From Hymenopellis radicata (Eukaryota > Basidiomycota > Agaricomycetes > Agaricales > Physalacriaceae): a DNA stretch of 20,549 bases. Of this stretch, positions 9,346 to 18,325 are shown piece by piece (the stretch's first letter is position 1; the number at the start of each line of letters is the position of its first letter). Location of the stretch: the NCBI GenBank assembly GCA_015501595.1, contig JADNRX010000839.1, positions 1 to 20,549 of the forward strand. Reading direction: 5' to 3'. The notes below the pieces were generated by a model that searched no databases, had not been told where the DNA came from, and saw only the letters and a list, made by a program, of their open reading frames with translations. The position numbers and the translations under genes were made by a program.

Positions 9346-10363
9346 GTACTGCGATGGCGAGGCGAAGAGATGCGTGTTTCCGGCACGATGGCGATGTGCA
9401 GAGGCTGAACCGTAACGGGTGTCAATAAGGCTGACATAAGGCTGCGCCGGCAAGGTGTCATGGCGGCGGCTGCCGCACCGTTTTACCTTCAAAGCAGTTC
9501 AATATCGCTGCCTACATTCCGCGTGCGGTATCAATGGTTCCGGCACGATGTTGGCAGTGCCACGGATAGACTGGACCTTCTCGAGTGCTACGTGGCTCCA
9601 AGGACTGCTCGACACCAATAGACGTTCCGTTTCTAAAGTGGCATGGTCTCTTCATGCAGCACAGCGAGCACGTACGGTAGAAGAGAGAAGTATCGATGTC
9701 TGTATCCGGCCTGACGCGCGATGAGTTAGCGAGATCAGCAAAACAAGAACGTTCCCACCTTCAAGGCGGCTAAACTCCAATGCATCCAATGTCTCATAGC
9801 TACTTGGTCTTCTGGTACCGCGGACAGCGCGCGCTCGAAGTAGGAACAGGGAAAAGGATGCTCCAAAAGCGTGAGAGTCAAATGATCGCGGCGTTGGCCG
9901 AAATCTGGCCGAAACGGCTTACGTCTGATCACGACGTTTCAACTTGCGTTTCTCTATCGTGTCTACAAAAACGACGGAGCATCGCGCAAAGAGGAGGAGG
10001 CAACTAGAGGTGCGCGGGCCTGCCTCCTCCGCGCAGAACCTGGTAACAATGATACTTATAGCTGTGCCTCTCCCTGATCGTTCCAGGTAATCGTGAAGTT
10101 GCACTCTACACGAGCCACCCATCGCCCAGCCACTGACCCACCCTCGGCCATCGGCTCCAACACATTCCCCGGCCGTCCTTTTCCGTACATGATTACCTGA
10201 TCTGTGAACTATCTGTGGCTCGGCTCGAGGGTAATCTGCGATGTGCTGGCATTGGACCCGTTTTGTCTACAGTCTGAAGAGCATTTTATGTGAGTCTATC
10301 CTAAGGACGTATCATAAAGGCTCAAGCTAAACCACGACTACTTTATTCCCGTACTTGCTACGC
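9346..10363. other. about 1 kb with no supported gene
   Basis: Short frames occur on both strands (for example plus 9455-9724, minus 9735-9932 and minus 9919-10122). None has a family signature or a consistent intron chain. One minus-strand frame near 9830-9640 includes LEGGNVLVLLISL but stops soon after. I see no repeats or RNA genes here. Confidence 0.3.
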
Positions 10364-10489
10364 ATGTCCTCTCTTTTCTACTTCGCGGCATTGGCGGGCC
10401 AAGTGCTCTGGGAAAGTGTGAGTTGTTGTTCTCTTTCTTCGACTCCCCGAAGTCTAATGCTAACCAGCCCGTCTTTCCCCATACAGTAG
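10364..10489 (+). other. possible first exon of a broken secreted-protein gene
   Basis: An ATG opens MSSLFYFAALAGQVLWES, hydrophobic like a signal peptide. It is followed directly by a textbook intron: donor GTGAGT at 10418, branch-like TGCTAAC near 10457, and acceptor CATACAG ending 10486. Splicing leads straight to TAG, and reading through also ends at 10489. The MITE-like element begins 200 bases downstream. Either chance or a dead first exon. Confidence 0.22.
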
Positions 10490-10689
10490 CTTTATTGCAT
10501 GCTGAGCTCGCCGCTTTATTGTCTCCTTGGGATACAAACATTGTCGTATCGCTTAGGAATGTTGATTCCCTTTTGTACTCTCCTTTTCCTCGCTCATGGC
10601 GCCACGTCCAAGGCGGTAGCGCCGCTCGGTGATATGTGAGCCTATTCTTCTCAGTCTCAGCGGCGTTGTCGTTCCACTCAATGTTCAAT

Positions 10690-10710
10690 GGGTGACTTCC
10701 CATAACGTTT
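10690..10710 (+). repeat. left terminal inverted repeat
   Basis: 21 bases, identical to the reverse complement of 11171-11191. The match extends one more base (T at 10689, A at 11192) into the presumed target duplication. Confidence 0.75.
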
Positions 10711-11170
10711 GGATAGATATTTTGTTTCTTCAGACGCATAGCAACCGCCCGAACAGGAAGGTAAGCGCATGGAGCCGTCAAGCCGCGTCAGGGTAGGAAA
10801 ACAAAGTGGAGCGAAGAGTGTCTTTCAGACTCCAAACTATCAAAAAGATACTTCCCAGACACCGTTGCCAGGGTCCTATCGTCCCGTATGCATACCTTCA
10901 AGTGTATACGACACGCTTTGCTGCCTCTGGCAAGCCGGAAAGTGGTCACGTCTCGTTACATGACCCATTCGATGTTCGGGATCCAAGTTCAGCGCAATAC
11001 CTCGCCGAAATGCATACTTGCCTTACGGAGACATGAGCGGCAACGACTCCGAGGCAAGTTGGAATTTATCTAACTCTCCAAAATGACTCTGGTGTTATGG
11101 TTTTGATACTGAAGTAGAAAACGAGCGGAGTTCGAATGCAACTCGGTTTATTGTGCGGTTTATCTGGCAT

Positions 11171-11191
11171 AAACGTTATGGGAAGTCACCC
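11171..11191 (-). repeat. right terminal inverted repeat
   Basis: Exact inverted partner of 10690-10710. Confidence 0.75.
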
Positions 11192-11194
11192 AAT

Positions 11195-11724
11195 ATCTTC
11201 ATTCTTCGAAACTGATCTGCGGCCAGACCAGGAATTCATTCGACAGCATGCCGATTGAGTCGGTCTCGACTCGTTCTAAGAAATAAGATGCCAGCGTCAA
11301 TTTATCAAGAAGCTCGAGGTGTACATGTGTAGCATGCGTTTCTCGTAAGTTGTGGAAAGTGGGATCAGCCGCATTTGTATGGACTTACTACCTGTTTTTT
11401 CAGGGACGTGAATAAGGTTTTATCAATATTAGCAACACTGTGCGTACTACCGTAAGATCTTACTCGACGCAGCCCTCACAGTTGAGGGAGAAAGCAGTTG
11501 CCGCCTTGAGTGTTTCTGATCTACGTTGGCCATCTTGCAAAGTTGGCACGCTCGTTCCATCAGCGTTTAGTTCGCTTGAGGTAGACGTTTCCATGACATT
11601 GAGTTTACTTATCAGGCTCGATCCGGGGTATGACGGCTCCATCATTTGACGACCCGGTGATGGATGATCATACACGCCACCACCGCGTTCTTTTTCTCAC
11701 TGCTCTTTTTCTCTTTCCGCCGTC
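11195..11724. other. spacer upstream of the small basic-protein gene
   Basis: No gene is recognised. An isolated intron-like segment (GTAAGT near 11347 to TTTTTTCAG near 11402, plus strand) suggests a decayed gene, but the flanking frames show nothing familiar. Overlapping open frames at 11440-11675 on both strands are probably chance. The right part should hold the promoter of the gene at 11725; I see no clear TATA box. Confidence 0.3.
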
Positions 11725-12365
11725 ATGTTTCCCGTTCGCAAGTCGTCGCTCCCGCCCAAGTTCAGCCACCCCTACGGCGGGTCGGCGGGGTACATCTACG
11801 CGTATGGATCGGACCACGATCACGTACGTTGTCGTGTTCCGGTTTATATCCGCGTCGTCTAATATCTCTTTGCTCTCACTTGTCTAGGATGATGTCGACG
11901 AGTTTCCGGATACACCAGTATCCAATCCATACAGCAACTTTCGCAGCTTTGCCCCGGTGCGTTTCCCTTTCCTCCACGGGTATCCCAAAGCCAACCTGTT
12001 CGCAGGTCATGTCCTCTTACGACACTCTGCCCGTGTCGCCGCCATCGAGCTCCGGCTTCTCGTCTAGCAGCGAAACGTCTTCGGCATGGATGCGAGATAG
12101 GAAAAGGAGTTTGCGCGACCTCAAAGCGTACCTGGTGCCTCCGCCGCGGGAGGAGCCTATGGACTTCATACGTGGATTCTCGCCCGCACCGACCCGCGCG
12201 TTTAGTCTGAGCACACGTAGCCTCGTGGCACGCAAACGAGGCTGGGGGCGACGGTTTAAGATGAAATGGGCGAACGCGGTCAGGGAGTTCAAGCGATTTT
12301 GGTACGTTGATTCAGCTCCGGAGTGATCAGGCTGATAGACCGGATGGCGATGCAGGATTTCATAA
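11725..12365 (+). CDS. small basic hypothetical protein, 4 exons (157 aa)
   Basis: Exons are 11725-11823, 11888-11956, 12006-12301 and 12356-12365. The introns are bounded by GTACGT/TGTCTAG, GTGCGT/TTCGCAG and GTACGT/GATGCAG, and the first two are phase 0. The protein begins MFPVRKSSLPPKFSHPYGG, has an acidic Asp-rich patch at the exon 1/2 junction, a Ser-rich middle (about residues 60-80), and a very basic C-terminal half ending KWANAVREFKRFWIS. If the last intron is retained the end is KRFWYVDSAPE at 12326 (162 residues). Tyr/Gly-rich N-terminus, no signal peptide, no clear membrane segment. Three clean introns in frame argue for a real gene. I do not recognise a family; nuclear or membrane-surface location is conceivable from the charge only. 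Confidence 0.65.
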
Positions 12366-12723
12366 CTTCGGGCTCCTCGTTGGAGACGCGGCCTGTAGAG
12401 CGGGCGGCGTGTTTAGACAGCGAGTCTGGAACTCGAATGTTACGTTTGGTTGTCTGTTAGCGTTGCCCTGGATGGCGCATGTTAAACTGGCTGTTTAAAT
12501 GAAGCTTTTACCCTTATGTGTCCGACTCTTGCTCCGCCCCGTGTACCAGGCTACTAGTCGACGAGCTCCTCACATCTACAGCTTACATCGCGCACAAGGC
12601 TATCATGAAGACCATGTTATTCAAGTCCCTGCACACAATAATAAAACTACTAGTACATGCCGAGCTCAAGGCATCGAATCTCCAGCAGGTACCCATTAAG
12701 TTGGGTCATGTGCCGGAAAAAGG
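12366..12723. other. convergent spacer before the FunK1 gene
   Basis: It lies between the 3' ends of the small basic gene and the FunK1 kinase. Plus-strand frames at 12499-12730 have no recognisable features. Nothing else is seen. Confidence 0.35.
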
Positions 12724-15147
12724 TCAATAACTGACTTCTTTCCCGAGTGTCTCATTGTCGACCGTCAACTTTGGTTCCATGACCGGTTCCTTGAGGTGGC
12801 CAGCCTTTATAGCAGGGTACAGCCTTTCGTCGATGGTGAAATCCTCAGCCTGGGGCTCCCACATCTCCGCCTCTCGCCTCTTTGAGAAACCTCTTGCGAG
12901 AACTTTCCAAAGGGATATGACCCACTCCTCGAACTCGTTGAAGCCGGGGCGATGCACGATCCGATGAAGTCGCGCCTGTTCCAGTAGAATCTACCCTTCG
13001 TCCGATGAAGCTCCGCCCAAGACTGTCTCCCGTCGAACCATTCCTCGAAAGGCGGGTTCTCTCGTAGTTGCTGGTAATACTTCTCTCTGTGTACAATGTC
13101 GTGGCGACAGACGAGCATGAGAAGAACGTAAAACAGGGATTCCAGGTCATGCCGGTAGAGATGACGGACTGTGGATTTATGGGGTTTTTGGAGGTCGAGG
13201 GCCATGAAGGGAGGGGTTCCAGTCAGCAGCGACGTACTCCCACTTTCGGACTCGAGGTCGGAAACCAAGGAGGCGAGGTCGAGGTCATTCGGAACGCCGT
13301 ATACATTTCCTGCTTCATCCACGCGGACCATGATGTTCGACATGCTTAAATCGCGGTGGAGGATTTTTGGGACATCGTAAAGCCATTTGTGAGCTATTAA
13401 GTCGTCAGAATGGGGAGAGGAATTGGTTTGTAGAACTCACTTTGGAGGATATCTAGAAAGACTTGCGCAATCTTGCGTTGACTGGTCAAACTCGTGATCG
13501 CATGCAGCTCTTCGGACACGCAGATGCGAAGACAGCGCTCCTCATAGCAATATTTCTTCCCATCCGCGTATTCTGCCGTATTGAGGAAGTCGCGCATGCG
13601 GCCTTGAACAGACTTCTCGTCAATCGTGACATCTTTGAAAGCAATCATGTTCGGTAGGTGGTTCAGGACCCAGGCATGTTTCTCGTCTGCTTCGGCATAG
13701 TTTCTCGCACGCTGGATAAGCTTCGTCTCTGGGACACGTGTCGCGGTCGGACAGCTGATTTTTACGACAAAACGCTTCTCGTCGGACGAACGTATGGATC
13801 CAACAACGCATGTGGAACGACCGATCAGACCTGGCTCGCGGAACACAATCTCCTTGAGAGTGTACGTCTCGTTATCAATCTTCATTTGCCGGTCGTAGAA
13901 CAGTCTGCGCCAATCCCTGGAGTCATTCTCGACCGCATGATTCGAGGCAGATTCTGTGCATAAATTCCACGCGTCAAGTTGGACGACGTTACGAAGCCCG
14001 AGGTCCTCGGGACTGAGGCGGCGGAGACCGTAGACCATCAAAATGAACAGAGTCTGTCCTTCCTCGGTCGAGAGGTCGACATCGGAGGAAACAGCGATTA
14101 CACTCCGGTCAAAGTACTCGAACTGGAAACGGTCGCGGTCGAACAAGGCGAGTATGCTGTGGGAGTGGAGGATGACGTCGGACAGGTGTTCCATGGCATA
14201 TCGCGCGCATTGTATCTGAGGATGGACTTCAGCCAACGGAGCCTCGCTATTCTGCGCCTTGTGACCGCCACTGAAGGCCTCTTTGGACTGGTGGCTGATC
14301 TTTCGACCGGAATCGCTCCCTTCTGCATCGTTGTCTGTGCGCTTTCGCTTTCTGTAGGCAGATCCGTTCATCCCGGCCTTTGTACCATCGGAATCTGCAG
14401 AACGCGCTGTACCTGAATTCGGCATGCTCGCCTGTTTGGCTAGGCGCGGGTCCAAACCTGGAATCGACGAGTAAGACTAAACCATCCCCAAAGGCTGATA
14501 AATTCAACTCTACCTTTATGTAGAATCCGAGGATCATTGTCGCCACGGCATAAGGCGCTGCCAGAGTTGGTGTCCTTTCTCTCGACGACATGGATGAGAT
14601 TAGAAAAGGCCGGCTCCTTGTCGTGAACACTGAAGCAGTTAAACAGTGATTTGATGTCGGGAGACAGGCGATTAATCACACCATCAACGAGTTCGGTGGG
14701 ATCGTTCACGGAAAAAGCCAGTTTCAATGCCTGTCGATCGTGGCCGTCCGGGAGAGGATCACATTGATCCAGCAGCTTCAAGACAACGGCGTAGAGAGAT
14801 ACAACGAAGGGATAAAGGCGGTGCTCGGTACCGGGACCTTTAACGACCTGGAGAAAGCGCTTCAAGGCCTTCTTGAAGTCGTCGTGGGCAGTGATAAACG
14901 TCAAGACGTTACGGCACGATGAATCTTCCTGCCAGTTAGCAGGCGTTCGAAACACCAGTTCCATGAACTTCTCCGCGTGCATGAAAACACGGTTGCTATG
15001 CAAATCGTGCTGGATGTATTCGTCGTAGTCTTTCCTCCGGTACAGACCATTGCTGCTTGTGTCTTCGACGCGGTCAGAGGCATCGTGTACAGCAGAGCTA
15101 AGAGCCTGAGGTGTATTGGGAAACGTGGAACGAGTATTCGATGACAT
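12724..15147 (-). CDS. FunK1-family protein kinase, frameshift near the C-terminus
   Basis: FunK1 kinases are a fungus-specific kinase-like family, expanded in mushroom fungi; substrates are largely unknown. Exon 1 (15147-14514) and exon 2 (14457-13441) are joined over a 56-base intron; exon 3 starts at 13393 after a 47-base intron with GTGAGT/TTAATAG. The N-terminal part is the usual family extension with a basic RKRKRTD patch, a possible nuclear signal. Then come a glycine-loop-like GLIGRSTCVVGS (about residues 420-432), FVVKIS with the likely catalytic Lys (about 443), the catalytic loop HRDLSMSNIM (563-572), NDLDLA in place of the Asp-Phe-Gly motif, and the family signature TGTPPFMALDL followed by YRHDLESLFYVLL. 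Near 12984-12998 the frame shifts: the family-like tail GFNEFEEWVISLWKVL to ETLGKEVSY (stop 12726-12724) is in another frame. As written, translation ends at 12807 (745 residues) with a foreign tail. All kinase motifs lie before the break, so activity might survive. A one-base loss or assembly error is the simplest reading. Confidence 0.88.
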
Positions 15148-15337
15148 ATTGGAGCGAGGAGTCTGGAGTGGCTGCTGCTGGATGGGCTTTTACGTGAGGC
15201 GCACTAGTACACGTGTATTGTCGATCAATTTTCCTTGTCACTATAGTCACAGCTTCATCTCGGAACCCTGAAGGCCTCTGGGCGACAAGAACGAGACATA
15301 ATTATACAATGAGAGATGGTCGAAAGATTTCTTTCCT
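15148..15337. promoter_or_regulatory. upstream region of the FunK1 gene
   Basis: This 190-base gap lies between the FunK1 ATG and the 3' end of the next minus-strand gene, so the FunK1 promoter must be short or overlap it. No convincing TATA box is visible. Confidence 0.3.
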
Positions 15338-16141
15338 TTAATTTGGTTTCTGCATCTGCTGGAACAGGTCCTTGATCTGCTCGGGCTCTATGCACCCGAT
15401 ACTCAGGTCATAGGCAAAGTACAGCCTTCTCGATAGATGGTTGCTCACGAAGACAACCAGTAGCTTGAATCGTTGAACACAGGCGCTCAACGTGGTGCTG
15501 AAAGTCATTCCTTTCGGTGCCTAAAGATTGATCAATATCTGTCGGGAGAGAACGAGGGAATGGACGTACCCGACGTCATGTGTGTAAGTCAAGAAGGCGC
15601 GCGCTAAACTGGCGGAGATCATTCATACATGAATGTGGGGAGGGCGTGATAAAACCTTTCAACGTCCGTGTCGAGCCTGTGATGGACAGCCATGCTATTG
15701 AATCTGGAAAAAATCCCGATGCAGAGTTTCTTGAGGTCGTCGTCCCAGATGTGATTGACGGCATCCATGAAGTTGAAGGAGTTCCATTTCCCGAACTCAT
15801 TAAGAGCGGCGGAGCAATCCGCACCATGGCATCCATTGGGCCTGCCAAAGCTGTAAGGCGATCTTCCGGGGCACATGTGCGTTGCTTCGAGGCGCTCGTT
15901 CAAATCACGCCATTTGTAGGAGAACCCGTGGCTACAAGAGATTGTTAGACGATGTGAAGAAGCAGCGGCCAATTGTACCTGTCTATCTGTACAAAGATGG
16001 GTGGCATTGAAGGATCCTGAAGTATAATCTTCAGAAAGGGCAGAAGATCTCGTCTGCTTGCGAGTACCGCTGGTGGAGTACCTAGAGCTATCTGCGACTG
16101 TCCAGCTTTTCATAGCGATCAACAATCTTTTTGAGGTCCAT
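15338..16141 (-). pseudogene. hypothetical protein gene with several one-base frame breaks
   Basis: Minus-strand coding traces run in order. They start at ATG 16141 with MDLKKIVDRYEK, then, one base out of frame, GTPPAVLASRRDLLPFLK and DPSMPPIFVQID. A 47-base intron (15978-15932, GTACAA/TTGTAG) joins to SHGFSYKWRDLNERLEA. After that come CPGRSPYSFGRPNGCHG, FGKWNSFNFMDAVNHIWDD and FYHALPTFMYE, then a stop. In a shifted frame the trace continues SLARAFLTYTHD, a 49-base intron (15569-15521), and a last exon 15520-15338 with LLVVFVSNHLSRRLYF and FQQMQKPN plus TAA. The frame breaks lie near 16108 (A run), near 15630 and at the second donor (G run); each would be repaired by one extra base. I do not recognise the family. 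An unspliced reading from 16113 also gives a long frame, but it ignores the good intron. Either a recent pseudogene or assembly indels. Confidence 0.5.
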
Positions 16142-16220
16142 CTTTCGGTGGCGCGCGAAGGTGTCAAAGGGAAATGGCGGAGGTCGGAAAATTACGGTAG
16201 ATTGATAGAGAATAAAGCCT

Positions 16221-16227
16221 TTATATA
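16221..16227 (-). promoter_or_regulatory. TATA box of the hypothetical minus-strand gene
   Basis: The minus strand reads AATATATAAAGG, about 80 bases before the ATG at 16141. It is a strong match and well placed. Confidence 0.55.
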
Positions 16228-16294
16228 TTGGAGGGGGAGATGCATCCATGACAACAACAGAGTCAGGCTATAAGGGTAATTCCGTACATGATCC

Positions 16295-16343
16295 CTGCTA
16301 ATTAGAACCCCGGAGTTCATACAAGACTCCTTGTAATTAGCAG
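16295..16343. repeat. hairpin with CTGCTAATTA arms
   Basis: CTGCTAATTA (16295-16304) is exactly complementary to TAATTAGCAG (16334-16343). An inner pair GGAGT/ACTCC (16312-16316 and 16326-16330) extends the foldback. Confidence 0.7.
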
Positions 16344-16388
16344 TCCAGAGGAAATCACATCAGGGAAATCTGAAATCCTACGTCGATC

Positions 16389-16424
16389 GGGCCTGTTTTT
16401 ACGTACCCTACGTAAATCAGGCCC
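16389..16424. repeat. near-perfect palindrome GGGCCTG...CAGGCCC
   Basis: A 17-base arm (16389-16405) and a 16-base arm (16409-16424) are inverted copies with one gap or mismatch around a CCC loop. Both contain TACGTA. Confidence 0.75.
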
Positions 16425-16433
16425 GTTTCTAAC

Positions 16434-16504
16434 GTAGACCTACGTAGTCTACGTATAGCCCGGTGAGCACTACGTAGACCTACTACATAAGTGCCACTCA
16501 CCGG
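16434..16504. repeat. CTACGTA-rich palindromic block
   Basis: Contains GTAGACCTACGTAG, TCTACGTA and CTACGTAGACCTAC, plus an enclosing inverted pair CCGGTGAG (16460-16467) and CTCACCGG (16497-16504). Similar motifs recur at 17551-17745. Confidence 0.6.
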
Positions 16505-16559
16505 TATATGTCTGTATATGTCCGCTATGCACTGGTGATGTCTACGTTACATCGGCGGC

Positions 16560-16973
16560 GACCACGATGAAAATTCTGAACTGGAAATTGAACAATGGAA
16601 TATTATGTGTGCTGTCGTGGACGTCGTGGTGTCTGAAATTGATGAGTGGTAAGTGTTCGAGTCGAGTTTTCCTCGAACCAAGCTTGCGCGTGAGGAAATT
16701 TTTACCAAGTCCGGGCGATCAAGTGGTCCGTGCGCACACGTCATCCGCTGCGCATACATCAATTTTTTTTTCTGGACTCCGCTCGTCTTTCTTTCCCTCC
16801 TTCCCTCGCACAATTCCCACTCTGGCATCCTCTCCGTGTACGCCTGCTCTCGCTCTGACAGAGACCAAGGCTGCTTCGCTTCCGGAGGCGACTGAGACTC
16901 CCAGGCTCGTCACCAGCCGCCGACGCTCACGAGGAACGCGCCAAATTTTCGACCAAGGATTCGAATGTACCTA
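16560..16973. other. pyrimidine-rich spacer, no supported gene
   Basis: A plus-strand frame (16567-16974) is open but low in complexity, with T- and CT-rich tracts around 16760-16805. It has no family match or introns. It reads more like a promoter or long-terminal-repeat-type region than a gene, but no matching direct repeat is present in the window. Confidence 0.3.
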
Positions 16974-17253
16974 GCGAGGAACGAGCCACGGCGAACGAGG
17001 AACCAGCCACGGCGAACGAGGAACCAGCCACCCACAACGAACGAGGAATCAGCCACCCACAATGCACGAGGAACGAGCCACCCACCACGGACAAGGAATG
17101 AACCCACCCGAGGAACAAGCCACCCACAACGGACGAGGAACCACCCATAGGAACGAGCCACCCACAATGGACGAGGAACGAACCACCCACAACGGACGAA
17201 GAACGAACCACCCACAACGGACGAGGAACGACCGAGCACAATCGCGGAACGAG
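16974..17253. repeat. minisatellite, about 12 units of 20-25 bp
   Basis: The plus-strand unit is close to GAGGAACGAGCCACCCACAA followed by CGGAC. Units vary by a few bases and some are shortened to about 16-22 bases. Because the unit contains no stop in most frames, the array makes long open frames on both strands; these are not evidence for a gene. Confidence 0.85.
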
Positions 17254-17550
17254 GAACTCTACAAGACGACGGAGACGTTCTTTGGAGGAGCGATTTTCAC
17301 CGCTGACGCGACACGCTGGCGAGCCACCAACCATATCCAAGACAGCGCGACGCCACCGCTACTATGCACCGTATTATATAGCGAGCTCCCCTTTCCCCTC
17401 GATTCATCCTTTTATTTATTGCTTTCTGTCTCGTATCATTCTTGTACATGTCTTTACGCACCTCAATATCATATATGCTGTTAATAATTCTCTCTCTGTG
17501 TGAAACCAATTCGAGCCCATTAAATGGAACCCTAGAGGGGTTTTCAGAGT
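17254..17550. other. spacer with a TATA-like site, no gene
   Basis: After the minisatellite comes unique sequence with TATTATATA at 17372-17380 followed by a CT-rich tract. This is promoter-like for the plus strand, but no gene starts downstream. Confidence 0.3.
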
Positions 17551-17745
17551 AGTTATGTCGTACATGTACAGTCGGTGTACTGAAGGTCTACGAGAGGTGT
17601 ATGTTAGACCTCGGTCTAGTCTACGTAGGTCTACAGGAGGTATACGTACACTTTGGTGATGTCTACACTAGGGCTACGTATAGGGGTACCTCTGTACCTG
17701 GCCTACCTGGCCTATGTAGGGCTACGTACAGGTACGTAGAATTAC
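17551..17745. repeat. second CTACGTA-rich block
   Basis: Many CTACGTA, TACGTACA and GGTCTAC motifs occur. CTACGTAGGTCTAC at 17621-17634 is the exact inverted copy of 16434-16447. TGGTGATGTCTAC near 17644-17656 is a direct copy of a stretch near 16529. The two blocks therefore look related and flank the minisatellite segment. Confidence 0.5.
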
Positions 17746-18325
17746 AGTTTTTCCTGATGCATGCATGGTCCATGCAGGGTTATGCATGATTCGGCCTAGC
17801 ATCCAAAATCCCCCGCGCCCTTCCAAATTGGGCAGGACCTCGGGTTCTGAAAGCGACCGTTGCCCAAAACGGAATGTGGCCGCTCTCAACATTATAGATC
17901 GGGATGGTCCATCGACCTCGGGCTTGCGGATCTCGATGGAATCTCGATATCGGGGGACCTTCCCCTGATCAGTGGCCTTACTTAGACAAGTCCCGAGTAC
18001 CAGAACGACCCGACTTTCGCTTAGTAGACAAGTCCCAGCGTACGTTCGAACTTCGCTAAGTAGACGAGTCCCGTGTACTCTCCCTTGATTTTGCTAAGTC
18101 CGCAAATTCAAGTAGAGAAGTTCAAGTTCTAACAGAATACAAGTGGGAAATCAGACAGAGTTATTCCAAAATGTTTATATTATGAGTCCAATTTACATTA
18201 TAGAAACACGCTGGAACAAAAAAAAGCAAACAACTACCCAGGAAACATACGACACGACATATTTACCGGTAGCGGACGCCTAAGACAAACGTGCCTTCTT
18301 TCTAGTGCCTGCTCCCGGCCCGTCA
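17746..18325. other. intergenic region with a degenerate tandem repeat
   Basis: No gene. A palindromic GCATGCAT cluster lies at about 17757-17793. Three degenerate copies of a 36-39-base repeat follow at 17981-18093. An A-rich stretch (about 18170-18235) lies just past the 3' end of the terminal minus-strand gene. Confidence 0.4.
17981..18093. repeat. degenerate ~38-bp tandem repeat, 3 copies
   Basis: Copies share CTTAGTAGACAAGTCCC followed by a GTAC and a CTTCG-like end: 17981-18019, 18020-18055 and 18056-18093. A fourth partial CTAAGTC follows. Confidence 0.55.

Larger units (their letters stand above)
10690..11191. mobile_element. MITE-like element with 21-bp terminal inverted repeats
   Basis: The sequence at 10690-10710 (starts GGGTGACTTCCC, ends TAACGTTT) is repeated exactly in inverted orientation at 11171-11191. 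AAT flanks both ends (10687-10689 and 11192-11194), as expected for a 3-base target-site duplication. The 502-base interior has no recognisable transposase, so this would be a non-autonomous DNA transposon. Terminal GGG with a 3-base duplication is reminiscent of PIF/Harbinger elements, but the superfamily is not proven. Confidence 0.6.

Noticed and set aside
9207..9461. 84-codon minus-strand frame at the start of the dehydrogenase pseudogene
   Set aside because: It is the wrong frame: the neighbouring frame from ATG 9286 contains the nucleotide-binding GASRNIG motif.
10338..10781. 147-codon open frame on the minus strand
   Set aside because: It runs across the left MITE end and a plus-strand intron-like signal, has random-looking composition and no family signature.
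11664..12326. Single 220-codon plus-strand frame
   Set aside because: Only the part after 12006 is coding; upstream, the true exons lie in other frames separated by good introns.
13979..14416. 145-codon plus-strand frame opposite the kinase
   Set aside because: Antisense shadow of FunK1 exon 2, which carries the family motifs.
16974..17253. CRISPR-like array
   Set aside because: The repeats are contiguous with no unique spacers of constant length, and the organism is eukaryotic.
16910..17484. Long open frames on both strands through the minisatellite
   Set aside because: They come from the stop-free repeat unit; no start context, splice sites or unique domain.
16560..17520. Solo long terminal repeat of a retrotransposon
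   Set aside because: The TATA-like site and CT-rich tracts are suggestive, but I found no TG...CA ends with target duplication and no internal retroelement sequence.
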